A DNA stretch of 13,004 nucleotides from positions 1-13,004 of the forward strand of contig JBJECG010000013.1 in assembly GCA_051870875.1 (NCBI GenBank). The letters run 5' to 3'. Each line of letters begins with the position of its first letter. Position 1 is the stretch's first letter. The DNA is from Aphodosoma sp051870875 (GTDB lineage: Bacteria; Bacteroidota; Bacteroidia; Bacteroidales; Paludibacteraceae). Shown here piece by piece: positions 1-7,503 of this stretch. Below the pieces are notes generated by a model. The model was not told the origin of the DNA. It saw only the letters and a program-made list of their open reading frames with translations, and searched no databases. Both the position numbers and the translations under genes were made by a program.

Positions 1-12
1 GTTTAATATTAA

Positions 13-282
13 TCATTTAACCGCAGTGGTTGGATTTTTATCGCACCACTACTAAATGCTAACGATGGATTAAATGTTTTAGCAAAAGGAGGGATGCAGA
101 TTGTCCAAAATGCAGGTGTCCAAAACTCAATGCAGAATTTAGCCAAAACGGCTTTACGAGAAAGTGTTTCTGTCTGTGGTGCTATTGGAACTGCTGTGAT
201 TGGGCATGGAACAGGAGGTTCTTCTGCCGCTGCCACCGCAGGTTCTGCAATTTCAATCTCTTTGCATTTTCAAGGATTTTGA
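13..282 (+). other. Open reading frame of uncertain reality in AT-richer left flank
   Basis: I do not recognise this. The frame is open from position 13, just after stop codons at 4-6 and 10-12, to a TGA at 280-282. The only ATG near the beginning is at 94, which would give 62 residues. AGGAGG ends 1-2 nt before that ATG, too close to serve as a normal ribosome binding site. The translation has a Gln/Asn-rich stretch and a C-terminal half rich in Gly, Ala and Ser (residues about 28-56 from the ATG), resembling a small-residue membrane or glycine-zipper segment. The opposite strand is also open over 9-236, so coding cannot be assigned by openness alone. The stretch is clearly more AT-rich than the genes to its right, and the promoter at 261-291 overlaps its 3' end. 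It may be the remnant of a gene whose 5' end lies outside the window, or non-coding. Confidence 0.2.
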
Positions 283-291
283 CTACCTTTG
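261..291 (+). promoter_or_regulatory. Bacteroidota sigma-ABfr type promoter
   Basis: The -33 box TTTG lies at 261-264 and the -7 box TACCTTTG at 284-291, separated by 19 nt. This matches the Bacteroides consensus TTTG-N19-21-TAnnTTTG exactly. Transcription would start a few bases after 291, giving a leader of roughly 80 nt before the ATG at 379. The leader (292-378) shows no hairpin or binding motif that I recognise. Confidence 0.75.
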
Positions 292-378
292 CTCACGAAA
301 TCATATCATTTCAATCAACCACATTAGCTAACCTGTCCGTACCCCTCACCGACATCGGACACAAAAATCATTTTAACT

Positions 379-1059
379 ATGAAAAAATTACAAGTCTTTC
401 GAGTCCTCAAATCAGGCATCGCACTTGGTTTGGCCAACTACTTATCGATTTTCGCGGCAACCATCCTTTACCTGCTCACTCTTTGGATACCATACATCAA
501 CGTTGGTACTACCATCGCCCTTCAAGCCATTCCTCTCGAACTCAGCAAAGGCCGCGTCATCTCGCCCATCTTCATCTTCAAAAGTGTCTACCGCCGTCGC
601 ATAGGTGAATTTCTCATCCTCTACATCCTCTCCATTTTGGCAATGCTCTTTGGCGCCCTTTTCGGTTTCGTCCCTATGTATGTCATCGCCATCGCATGGT
701 CACTCGCTTTCTATCTCTTCCTCGATCGTGACCTTGACCCCATTCAATCCCTACGCGAAAGCAACCGCCTTACCTACGGCAACAAATGGCGCATTTTCGC
801 CGTCGACCTCATTTTGGGATGTGTCATCGGGCTCATTATCATTATTATCGATGCCCTGATACTCAAAAATATTATCTCCGTCAGCACTACTGGCAATATT
901 CTCCGCATCGTCATCCTTTCATTCCTCTCCACCCTTATAGCCCCGTTCTCCTACGGATGCAACGCCGTCATCTACCGCCGGCTGACAGCATCCGAAGAGG
1001 AGGAAATACGTGAACTCCGGGACACCGCACTCGATACCCAAGACATGGCTGACGACTGA
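379..1059 (+). CDS. Polytopic inner-membrane protein, YciC/DUF975-like, function unknown
   Basis: The 226-residue product is very hydrophobic, with membrane segments at about residues 12-43, 77-116 (probably two helices), 138-162 and 173-199. It has no cleavable signal peptide. The tail from about 203 to 226 is charged and strongly acidic, probably cytoplasmic. The stretch around residues 125-140 (a Ser-Leu-Arg-Glu-Ser run followed by a Tyr-Gly-Asn-Lys-Trp motif before a helix) resembles the repeated unit of YciC/DUF975-type membrane proteins, where a helix begins after G-N/K-W. No catalytic residues are visible and I assign no activity. The ATG at 379 is the first start after a well-formed promoter and is followed by Lys-Lys, as expected for a membrane protein N-terminus. 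A hairpin terminator follows the gene, so it is probably a single-gene transcript. Third codon positions are unusually C-rich, as in the MATE gene downstream. The gene call is firm and the family assignment tentative. Confidence 0.8.
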   Translation: MKKLQVFRVLKSGIALGLANYLSIFAATILYLLTLWIPYINVGTTIALQAIPLELSKGRVISPIFIFKSVYRRRIGEFLILYILSILAMLFGALFGFVPMYVIAIAWSLAFYLFLDRDLDPIQSLRESNRLTYGNKWRIFAVDLILGCVIGLIIIIIDALILKNIISVSTTGNILRIVILSFLSTLIAPFSYGCNAVIYRRLTASEEEEIRELRDTALDTQDMADD

Positions 1060-1091
1060 CAATATCATACATACCGGTCACACCTGATAAT

Positions 1092-1125
1092 GGGGCACCT
1101 ACACCTGTAGGTGTCCCCTTGCAAT
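1092..1125 (+). terminator. Hairpin terminator after the membrane-protein gene
   Basis: GGGGCACCTACA (1092-1103) pairs with TGTAGGTGTCCCC (1106-1118), leaving one bulged T at 1114. Opening the last A-T pair gives a 4-nt loop. A short, imperfect T-rich stretch (CTTGCAATTTC) follows instead of a pure T tract. It lies 32 nt after the stop codon of the membrane-protein gene and upstream of the next promoter, the right place for a terminator. The strong stem supports this; the weak T tract is the reason for caution. Confidence 0.65.
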
Positions 1126-1140
1126 TTCTCAGATACACCC

Positions 1141-1173
1141 TTCGCCGATAGTCCGATTTTTTTCGTACCTTTG
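1141..1173 (+). promoter_or_regulatory. Bacteroidota promoter of the MATE gene
   Basis: The -7 box TACCTTTG at 1166-1173 is identical to the one at 284-291. A TTCG at 1141-1144, one mismatch from TTTG, lies 21 nt upstream. Transcription would start near 1180, leaving a leader of about 30 nt before the ATG at 1209. A run of seven T at 1157-1163 sits in the spacer. Confidence 0.65.
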
Positions 1174-1208
1174 CAAATCGTTTACATGCTGCTTAGAACT
1201 ATCGATTT

Positions 1209-2594
1209 ATGACTGTCATACCTACTGTCCTTGGTACCGATCCCATCCCTCGTTTGTTCCGCCAGTACGCACTTCCTGCCATCGTTGCCATGACGGCTTC
1301 GTCGTTGTACAATATGGTCGACAGCATCTTCATCGGTCAGGGAGTTGGCGCATTGGCCATCTCGGGTTTGGCTGTCACTTTCCCATTCATGAATTTGGCG
1401 GCCGCTTTCGGCTCATTGGTAGGTGTCGGAGCCAGTACCCTCATATCTGTCAAACTCGGGCAGCGCGACTATCAGACCACACGCCGCGTTCTTGGCAACG
1501 TTGTCACTCTCAATACCATCATAGGTATCCTCTTCTCCATCATATCCCTTGCCTTTCTTGACCCTATACTCCTCTTCTTCGGTGCAAGTCCCGACACTCT
1601 CGTCTACGCCCGCGAGTACATGGAAATCATTCTTTACGGCAATATCGTCACCCACATGTATCTCGGCCTCAACTCCGTCGTCCGTGCCTCTGGTCATCCT
1701 AAGCTTTCCATGTTTGCCACTATTCTCACTGTCATCCTCAATGCTATCCTCGATCCTCTCTTTATCTTTTCTTTCGGATGGGGTATCCGCGGAGCCGCCA
1801 TCGCCACCATACTTGCCCAGATAGTCACGCTCTCGTGGCAGATTGTGGTACTGTCAAACAAGAAGTACGTGGTGCATTTCGAGCGTGGCACTTATAGCTT
1901 GCATCGTCGCATCGTCCGCCCCATATTTGCTATCGGCATGTCGCCTTTCCTCATGAACGCCACAGCCTGCGTCATCGTCATCGTTATCAACAAAAGCCTC
2001 TATCACTATGGCGGAGACATGGCCATCGGAGCCTATGGCATCGTCAACCGGGTGGCTTTCTTCTTCATCATGGTCGTTATGGGGCTTACACAAGGCATGC
2101 AGCCCATTGCCGGCTATAACTTCGGAGCCCGTCGTTTCGACCGCCTGCGGCACGTGTTGCGTATCACGATATACTGGGCTTTAGCCGTCACCTGTTCAGG
2201 TTTCATACTTTGCGAGTCTATCCCCGAACTTATCATTCGGGCATTCACTGCCGACGGGGAGTTGATACGCCAGTCCGTCCATGGCATGCGTATCACCTTT
2301 GCCTGCTTCCAGATAATCGGATTCCAGATGGTTACTTCCAACTTCTTCCAGTGCATCGGCATGGCGCGTCAGGCCATCTTCCTATCCCTCTCCCGTCAGC
2401 TCATATTCTTGTTGCCCGGTCTCTTCATCCTTCCCATCTTCTGCGGTCTCGACGGTGTCTGGTTGGCCATGCCGTTGTCCGATTTTGCGGCTGCTGTCAC
2501 GGCTGCCATTGTCCTGTGGTACTATTTGCGCAAATTCCGCCGGCAGGAAGAGGCTGAGGCTGCCCGATCGGTTGAGACTGTGCAGCGAAAATAA
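1209..2594 (+). CDS. MATE-family multidrug/cation antiporter (MepA-like)
   Basis: The 461-residue protein has the length and about twelve membrane helices of MATE (multidrug and toxic compound extrusion) transporters, which export drugs or metabolites from the cytoplasm in exchange for Na+ or H+. Recognisable family features are the N-terminal helix with the Leu-Tyr-Asn-Met-Val-Asp-Ser-Ile-Phe-Ile-Gly motif (about residues 33-43), the Asp-Pro-Leu-Phe-Ile-Phe motif near residue 184, and in the second half the Gln-Gly-Met-Gln-Pro-Ile-Ala-Gly-Tyr-Asn-Phe-Gly-Ala stretch around 297-309. The last 25 residues form a charged cytoplasmic tail. Two copies of the six-helix unit are evident from the repeated arrangement. 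It has its own promoter and a short leader. No regulator lies next to it, so the substrate cannot be inferred. Third positions are strongly C-rich. The stop is TAA. Confidence 0.93.
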   Translation: MTVIPTVLGTDPIPRLFRQYALPAIVAMTASSLYNMVDSIFIGQGVGALAISGLAVTFPFMNLAAAFGSLVGVGASTLISVKLGQRDYQTTRRVLGNVVTLNTIIGILFSIISLAFLDPILLFFGASPDTLVYAREYMEIILYGNIVTHMYLGLNSVVRASGHPKLSMFATILTVILNAILDPLFIFSFGWGIRGAAIATILAQIVTLSWQIVVLSNKKYVVHFERGTYSLHRRIVRPIFAIGMSPFLMNATACVIVIVINKSLYHYGGDMAIGAYGIVNRVAFFFIMVVMGLTQGMQPIAGYNFGARRFDRLRHVLRITIYWALAVTCSGFILCESIPELIIRAFTADGELIRQSVHGMRITFACFQIIGFQMVTSNFFQCIGMARQAIFLSLSRQLIFLLPGLFILPIFCGLDGVWLAMPLSDFAAAVTAAIVLWYYLRKFRRQEEAEAARSVETVQRK

Positions 2595-2608
2595 CTTATC
2601 GTTTAATT

Positions 2609-2638
2609 GAAGGCTCAGAAAAAATCTGATATGCCTTC
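2609..2638 (+). other. Intergenic hairpin between the MATE gene and ychF
   Basis: GAAGGC (2609-2614) plus TCAGA (2615-2619) pair with TCTGA (2625-2629) and GCCTTC (2633-2638). The loop is five A, with a 3-nt bulge TAT on the right arm. It lies 15 nt after the MATE stop codon and ends 20 nt before the ychF start. No T tract follows, so an intrinsic terminator is doubtful. It could be a weak terminator or a 5'-leader structure. No TAnnTTTG promoter box is visible in this 63-nt gap. Confidence 0.4.
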
Positions 2639-2657
2639 TCTCAAATGCTTATAATAT

Positions 2658-3761
2658 ATGTCATTACAATGTGGAATAGTCGGTTTGCCAAATATTGGTA
2701 AATCCACTTTGTTCAATTGCCTGTCGAATGCCAAGGCGCAGTCGGCCAATTTTCCTTTCTGTACAATTGAGCCCAATGTCGGGGTCATTACCGTCCCCGA
2801 TGAACGTCTTAACAAACTTGCCGAACTCGTGCACCCCCAACGCATTGTACCGACCACTGTCGAGATAGTCGATATCGCAGGCCTTGTCAAAGGCGCCTCT
2901 AAGGGCGAAGGTCTTGGCAACAAATTCCTGGCGAACATTCGCGAAACCGATGCCATCCTTCATGTGCTGCGTTGTTTCGATGACCCCAATGTAGTTCATG
3001 TCGACGGATCTGTCGACCCTTTGCGCGACAAGGAGATTATTGATGCCGAATTGCAGCTCAAGGATTTGGAAACCGTAGAATCGCGTCTCCAGAAAATCCA
3101 GAAACAGGCGCAGACCGGTGGTGACAAACAGGCTAAGCAGGTGTGCGATGTATTGTTGAAATACAAGGCCGCCCTCGAACAAGGACTCTCTGCCCGCACC
3201 GTTACTTTCGATACCAAAGACGAGGAGCGCATCGCCCACGATTTGTTTCTCCTTACCGCCAAACCGGTTATGTATGTCTGCAATGTCGATGAAGCGTCGG
3301 CCGTCAACGGCAACGCCTATGTCGACAAAGTCCGGGAAGCCGTAAAGGATGAAAACGCCGAAGTACTTGTCATAGCTGCTAAAATCGAAAGCGAAATCGC
3401 CGAATTCGAGACATACGAAGAACGGCAGATGTTCCTTGCCGAAATAGGTCTGAAAGAATCAGGCGTGGCCCGCCTGATCAAATCGGCATATGCTCTGCTG
3501 CGCCTGAAGACATATTTCACCGCAGGCGAACCTGAAGTCCGTGCATGGACTTTCCGCGACGGGTGGAAAGCGCCTCAGTGCGCCGGTGTCATACATACCG
3601 ATTTTGAAAAGGGTTTCATCCGTGCCGAGGTGATAAAATTCGGGGACTATATTGCTTTTGGCTCCGAAGCCGCTGTCAAGGAAGCCGGAAAGATGGGTAT
3701 AGAAGGCAAGGATTATCTTGTCCAGGACGGTGACATAATGCACTTCCGGTTCAATGTGTGA
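2658..3761 (+). CDS. ychF: Ribosome-binding Obg-family ATPase YchF/OLA1
   Basis: The 367-residue protein has the full domain order of YchF. A P-loop at residues 9-17 (Gly-Leu-Pro-Asn-Ile-Gly-Lys-Ser-Thr) and an Asp-x-Ala-Gly switch II motif at 72-75 come first, then a coiled-coil insertion around 125-160. The Asn-Val-Asp-Glu motif near residue 213 replaces the Asn-Lys-x-Asp of true GTPases, which is the known basis of ATP preference in this family. A TGS domain forms the C-terminus and ends in the usual Asp-Gly-Asp-Ile-Met-His-Phe-Arg-Phe-Asn-Val. An aliphatic residue (Ile13) occupies the position of the catalytic Gln, as in other HAS-type enzymes. YchF binds ribosomes and is linked to stress responses and translation start. 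It heads a nine-gene co-directional run. The gene ends in TGA at exactly the family's C-terminus, showing that TGA terminates translation here. Confidence 0.97.
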   Translation: MSLQCGIVGLPNIGKSTLFNCLSNAKAQSANFPFCTIEPNVGVITVPDERLNKLAELVHPQRIVPTTVEIVDIAGLVKGASKGEGLGNKFLANIRETDAILHVLRCFDDPNVVHVDGSVDPLRDKEIIDAELQLKDLETVESRLQKIQKQAQTGGDKQAKQVCDVLLKYKAALEQGLSARTVTFDTKDEERIAHDLFLLTAKPVMYVCNVDEASAVNGNAYVDKVREAVKDENAEVLVIAAKIESEIAEFETYEERQMFLAEIGLKESGVARLIKSAYALLRLKTYFTAGEPEVRAWTFRDGWKAPQCAGVIHTDFEKGFIRAEVIKFGDYIAFGSEAAVKEAGKMGIEGKDYLVQDGDIMHFRFNV

Positions 3762-3794
3762 CCTTAAATGACCTGTGTAGGTAGAACAACAAAC

Positions 3795-4310
3795 ATGAAA
3801 ATTGCAATCGTCTGGATAGGAAAGACAGCGGTAGGATATATGCAGGAGGCGGTAGCCGACTATGCTGGACGCATCAGGCACTATATGCCTTTTGAGTTGG
3901 TGGATGTGCCCGATGTGCGCGGTGTAGCCAAAGGTGATGCCGATGCGTTGCGCATTGCCGAAGGGCAGGCTGTCTTGCGGCAGTTGAAACCGGACGATTA
4001 TGTGGTGTTGCTTGACGATAAAGGCAGGCAGTACACAAGTCCTCAGCTGGCTGCCGAAATAGAACGCCTCAGCCTTTCTTCCGCCCGCCGGGTGGTGTAT
4101 GTGATAGGCGGAGCGTTCGGATTTTCTCTTGAGCTGTACAATCGTGCCGACGCCTTGCTGTCACTTTCCAAAATGACATTCTCGCACCAGATGGTACGTG
4201 CCGTATTCCTCGAACAGATATACCGTGCCATGACTATATTGCGGGGTGAACCGTATCATCACGATGAATCGCTTTTCTCTCTGTCTCTTGAGGCAAAACG
4301 TAAACGCTGA
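3795..4310 (+). CDS. rlmH: 23S rRNA (pseudouridine1915-N3)-methyltransferase RlmH
   Basis: RlmH is a SPOUT-class, knotted methyltransferase that uses S-adenosylmethionine to methylate pseudouridine 1915 in helix 69 of 23S rRNA on the 70S ribosome. The product has the typical N-terminus (Met-Lys-Ile-Ala-Ile-Val-Trp-Ile-Gly-Lys), the cofactor-binding Val-Ile-Gly-Gly-Ala-Phe-Gly-Phe loop (103-110), the Leu-Ser-Lys-Met-Thr-Phe-Ser-His-Gln-Met-Val-Arg knot segment (124-135), and Arg-Gly-Glu-Pro-Tyr-His-His (150-156). I chose the ATG at 3795 because it gives this family N-terminus. An in-frame ATG at 3768 would add nine residues with no family likeness. Most RlmH proteins stop just after the Tyr-His-His motif, at about 155-159 residues. 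Here the frame runs on for 15 more residues, ending in a basic Lys-Arg-Lys-Arg tail. The gene lies 33 nt after ychF. Confidence 0.95.
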   Translation: MKIAIVWIGKTAVGYMQEAVADYAGRIRHYMPFELVDVPDVRGVAKGDADALRIAEGQAVLRQLKPDDYVVLLDDKGRQYTSPQLAAEIERLSLSSARRVVYVIGGAFGFSLELYNRADALLSLSKMTFSHQMVRAVFLEQIYRAMTILRGEPYHHDESLFSLSLEAKRKR

Positions 4311-4337
4311 ATACCTGCTGCAACCGTTACAATATTT

Positions 4338-6641
4338 ATGAACAGAGTACCGCAAAATATCCGACTTTCGCTCATAGCCACATGGCTTGTGGACTGTCTG
4401 CTTTATGTGTTGGGGGTCGTTATGCTGTATCTCTCCGACACGTTGTATGGCGACAATCTCCTGCCTGTCACCATTCACAACATATCGTTTGAAGCATTCG
4501 GATATTATGTAGTTGATTTCGCAATGCTTGTCATTGCACTGTTTTTCAGGTTGAAAGCTGTAGACAAAGCCGTCTCGCAATACAATATGACGTTTGTGCG
4601 TCTTTCTGTATTTTCCATTGTACCGTTGATATGTTCCGTACCGTTTTGGTTTTATGCCGAATACCGGGTATTTGCAATGATGCTTGTCGCATTTGCGGCT
4701 ATGCAGATGCTTACCGATGCCGTGGCTTTTTTGAAAAACGAGTTTGCCCAAATCATGATTCTCATGTTGGTCGTGCTCATTTTCACCGCCGCAAATATCG
4801 GGTTTGTGCATTTGAGCCGGGTTAATCTGGTCTACAAAAAGGCGGTGCTGTTGTACCGGCATTGTCAGCAGTCACCGCAATGGATGTTGCCGTCGGCCAA
4901 CTGGTCTGTGGCTTTCTATGAAGACGGCAAATTGGTACGAAGTGAGGGAAACTACGGATATATAGAAGAACTCGGCAACCTGTATAATATCAAAAACAAC
5001 GGCGAAACACGCATCAACAGCAACGGAGCCGAACACTTTGTCTTTGCTCATGAAAACAGGATATATGTTGTGAGCAAAGCCACTTGGAGCGATGCCGTGG
5101 TGTTGTTTATCAACATCACAATGATATTCTCCATATACATGGCTCTGTCGGTCCTGCTATACTGGGTGCTGATTGCATTGCGTCGTAAAGTGTTCAGACA
5201 CCGTTCGTTCTTTTCCCAGCTCCGTGTGCTTCTGCTGGTGTTTCTGTTGACAAGCCTTTTTGTCGTGTTTCTCCTCATAATAGGTTTTGTCAGTTATCGT
5301 TATGTCCGCAATGCAATAGACAGCCTTGAAACTGACATGACTTTGTTGATCGGTAAGCTCGAACCTTATTTCAACCGTCACGAAGACTTTGACAAGGCAT
5401 ACAGTATGGTAGGGGACATGTCTGATTTCTATAATCATCAGGTCTCGCTGTATGATTCCGGCGGGCGGATGCTGTACACCTCCGATTCGTTGCATTTGGG
5501 ATATAACGTCATGTCCTGGGTCGAAGATCCTTTTATGGAAATGGATGATGAAGGTAAAAAAGTGCAGGCTAAATTGGAACTTGACTACAACAACAACATG
5601 CGTATGCGGGCATACGGTATCATCGAACTTCAGGATGGCAGACGGCTGTATGCTGTCATGTGGTCGGAAGCCGATATGGCCCGCACCCAGCACGAATTTT
5701 CTATATTTTTGGTTATACTCCTGGTATTGTATTTTATCCTCGTGGTATTTGCGGTTGTGTTCAGCTTCTTTGTATCACGGCTGCTGGCAAAACCTTTGCA
5801 CGAGATTGACCAGAAGATGAGTGCAATTTCATTGAGTGCGCCCAACACCAACAGCAAGATCGTCTATCCTGTCGGGGACAATGACGAACTGACCAATCTG
5901 ATTCGCAATTACAACGCTATGGTCGACAAGCTGGAAGAGGCTGCTGCCGAACTCGCCCTTATCGAACGGGAGAACTCATGGCGCGACATCTCGCGTCAGA
6001 TAGCGCACGAGATAAAAAATCCGCTAACCCCAATGCGGCTCATACTCCAGCAGATGATGATGAACAATTCTGCCGACATTGAGACGTTCCGGACCAAAAT
6101 CAAAAGCCAGGCCGCAATTCTGCTGGAGCAGGTTGATACGCTGTACACCACAGCTTGCTCCCTGTCTGACTTTGCCCGCCAGCCGGTACAGCACTCCATA
6201 CCCGTAGACATAGTGGCAAAAGTACATCACGTAGCCGATTTGTTCAGGCATAACGACTCCGGAGTGCAGTTCGAAGTGCTTGCCGATTCCGATGAACTCT
6301 ATGTGCTTATCGACAAGAACATCGCGCTGCGCATATTCATAAATCTGGTGCGCAATGCCATTCAGGCCATCCCCGATGACCGCAAGGGTGTCGTGAAAAT
6401 AGAAGTGAAGACCGATGGCAGCAAGGTCAGAGTCTCTGTTTCCGACAACGGTGTCGGCATTTCCCCGGATGCTGTAGAATTGATTTTCAATACAAATTAT
6501 ACCACCAAGACAAAAGGTATGGGACTTGGGCTGTGTGTGGTAAAAGATGCGGTTGAAGCCTCCGGAGGAGATATCAACGTCATCACAACTCCAAACGTCG
6601 GATCTTCTTTTGTCATCACTTGGCCGAGGTATATAAAATAA
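4338..6641 (+). CDS. NtrY-like membrane sensor histidine kinase (orphan)
   Basis: The 767-residue protein senses a signal through a large membrane region and autophosphorylates a histidine. Four or five hydrophobic segments lie in residues 10-160, then a soluble loop of about 90 residues. Two further helices sit at about 253-281 and 297-321, followed by a second loop of about 130 residues, and a last helix lies at about 454-482. A HAMP-like linker follows (about 483-535), with a short coiled coil around 530-545. The dimerisation/phosphoacceptor motif is at 553-562, with the phospho-acceptor His557 in the Ala-His-Glu-Ile-Lys-Asn-Pro form. The ATP-binding domain has N-box residues Asn669 and Asn673, D-box Asp-Asn-Gly at 703-705, Tyr-Thr-Thr-Lys at 721-724, and Gly-Met-Gly-Leu-Gly-Leu at 727-732. 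All residues needed for activity appear present. The H-box and Thr-Thr-Lys form are typical of NtrY/AtoS-type kinases. No response regulator is encoded within the window, so its partner is unknown. The gap from rlmH is 27 nt. Confidence 0.93.
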   Translation: MNRVPQNIRLSLIATWLVDCLLYVLGVVMLYLSDTLYGDNLLPVTIHNISFEAFGYYVVDFAMLVIALFFRLKAVDKAVSQYNMTFVRLSVFSIVPLICSVPFWFYAEYRVFAMMLVAFAAMQMLTDAVAFLKNEFAQIMILMLVVLIFTAANIGFVHLSRVNLVYKKAVLLYRHCQQSPQWMLPSANWSVAFYEDGKLVRSEGNYGYIEELGNLYNIKNNGETRINSNGAEHFVFAHENRIYVVSKATWSDAVVLFINITMIFSIYMALSVLLYWVLIALRRKVFRHRSFFSQLRVLLLVFLLTSLFVVFLLIIGFVSYRYVRNAIDSLETDMTLLIGKLEPYFNRHEDFDKAYSMVGDMSDFYNHQVSLYDSGGRMLYTSDSLHLGYNVMSWVEDPFMEMDDEGKKVQAKLELDYNNNMRMRAYGIIELQDGRRLYAVMWSEADMARTQHEFSIFLVILLVLYFILVVFAVVFSFFVSRLLAKPLHEIDQKMSAISLSAPNTNSKIVYPVGDNDELTNLIRNYNAMVDKLEEAAAELALIERENSWRDISRQIAHEIKNPLTPMRLILQQMMMNNSADIETFRTKIKSQAAILLEQVDTLYTTACSLSDFARQPVQHSIPVDIVAKVHHVADLFRHNDSGVQFEVLADSDELYVLIDKNIALRIFINLVRNAIQAIPDDRKGVVKIEVKTDGSKVRVSVSDNGVGISPDAVELIFNTNYTTKTKGMGLGLCVVKDAVEASGGDINVITTPNVGSSFVITWPRYIK

Positions 6642-6677
6642 AAGACTTGAACAAATGTTTGTGTTAATATAGTTGGT

Positions 6678-7472
6678 ATGGTTGTAATCATTACAGGAGC
6701 CTCGTCCGGATTTGGCGAAAGCATACGCAGATACCTTGCCGCAGAGGGGCATACGGTTTATGGCACAAGTCGTAATCCGGATACGGACGATGAATACATG
6801 TTGCGCCTCGATGTGACGGATGTACGTATGGCTGCCGATGTCGTCGCCCACGTTGTCCGGCGGGAGGGGCATGTCGATGTCCTCATCAATAATGCCGGTA
6901 TCGGAATAGGCGGAGCGGCCGAATTGGCTGCACCCGATGAAGTCGCCTTACAGATGTATACCAATTTCATTGGTGTTGCCAACATGTGCCGCGCGGTACT
7001 CCCGTACATGCGCCGTGTGCGCAATGGGCGCATCGTAAACATATCTTCAATCGCCGGCCGTTTTGCCGTCCCTTATCAAGGCCTTTATTCCGCTTCTAAA
7101 TTCGCCGTCGAAGGCTATAGCCAGGCTTTGCAGATCGAAACTCTCAATATGGGTATCAAGGTAATATGTATCAATCCGGGTGATTTCAACACCGGTTTTA
7201 CCAGAGCCCGTATCATAAATCAGGCATCACTTGTGGATACCGATTATTCTGAATCGTTCAAACGGGTCTTGAAACGGGTGGAACACGATGAGACGCATGG
7301 CGGACAACCCGGCATGCTGGCAAAGAGAATTGCCGGTATCGTGCTTGCCAGACATCCGCGTTTTCATTACATCGTGGCAAAAGACCCGGTTCAGGCTCTG
7401 GCGGTGCATCTCTCCGTATTGTTGCCCAAAAGATTGTTTTTCCGCATACTGCGCCTGTTCTATGGAGTATAA
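6678..7472 (+). CDS. Short-chain dehydrogenase/reductase (SDR) family oxidoreductase
   Basis: The 264-residue product is a classical NAD(P)-dependent SDR. The Rossmann motif Thr-Gly-Ala-Ser-Ser-Gly-Phe-Gly lies at 7-14, an Arg at 32 after the second strand hints at NADP preference, and Asn-Asn-Ala-Gly is at 71-74. The catalytic triad is Ser124, Tyr137 and Lys141. Pro167-Gly168 follows strand six. The C-terminal 35 residues are hydrophobic and basic (Leu-Pro-Lys-Arg-Leu-Phe-Phe-Arg), suggesting an amphipathic membrane-associated tail, as seen in SDRs acting on lipids or sterol-like substrates. The substrate cannot be read from the sequence. The gene sits 36 nt after the kinase and 31 nt before the CYTH gene, so co-transcription is likely. 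Confidence 0.92.
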   Translation: MVVIITGASSGFGESIRRYLAAEGHTVYGTSRNPDTDDEYMLRLDVTDVRMAADVVAHVVRREGHVDVLINNAGIGIGGAAELAAPDEVALQMYTNFIGVANMCRAVLPYMRRVRNGRIVNISSIAGRFAVPYQGLYSASKFAVEGYSQALQIETLNMGIKVICINPGDFNTGFTRARIINQASLVDTDYSESFKRVLKRVEHDETHGGQPGMLAKRIAGIVLARHPRFHYIVAKDPVQALAVHLSVLLPKRLFFRILRLFYGV

Positions 7473-7503
7473 TCATGTATAAACTGATTTTGGTGAGTCG
7501 TTT

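Noticed and set aside
2664..3239. 191-codon open frame on the minus strand inside ychF
   Set aside because: It is fully antisense to the conserved P-loop and switch regions of YchF and shows no family likeness.
4161..5693. Long minus-strand open frames (4161-4862 and 5157-5693) opposite rlmH and the kinase
   Set aside because: They follow the codon phase of the real genes, are rich in His, Lys and Gln, and contain no recognisable domain.
6646..6675. Possible promoter before the SDR gene (TATAGTTG at 6668-6675)
   Set aside because: The -7 box has a mismatch, the best -33 candidate (CTTG at 6646) is only 18 nt away, and the gene would be leaderless. It is too weak to list.
6024..6872. 282-codon open frame on the minus strand across the 3' end of the kinase gene
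   Set aside because: It lies opposite an intact kinase catalytic domain and SDR start. Its translation is rich in His, Cys and Tyr with no domain pattern, as expected of an antisense shadow.
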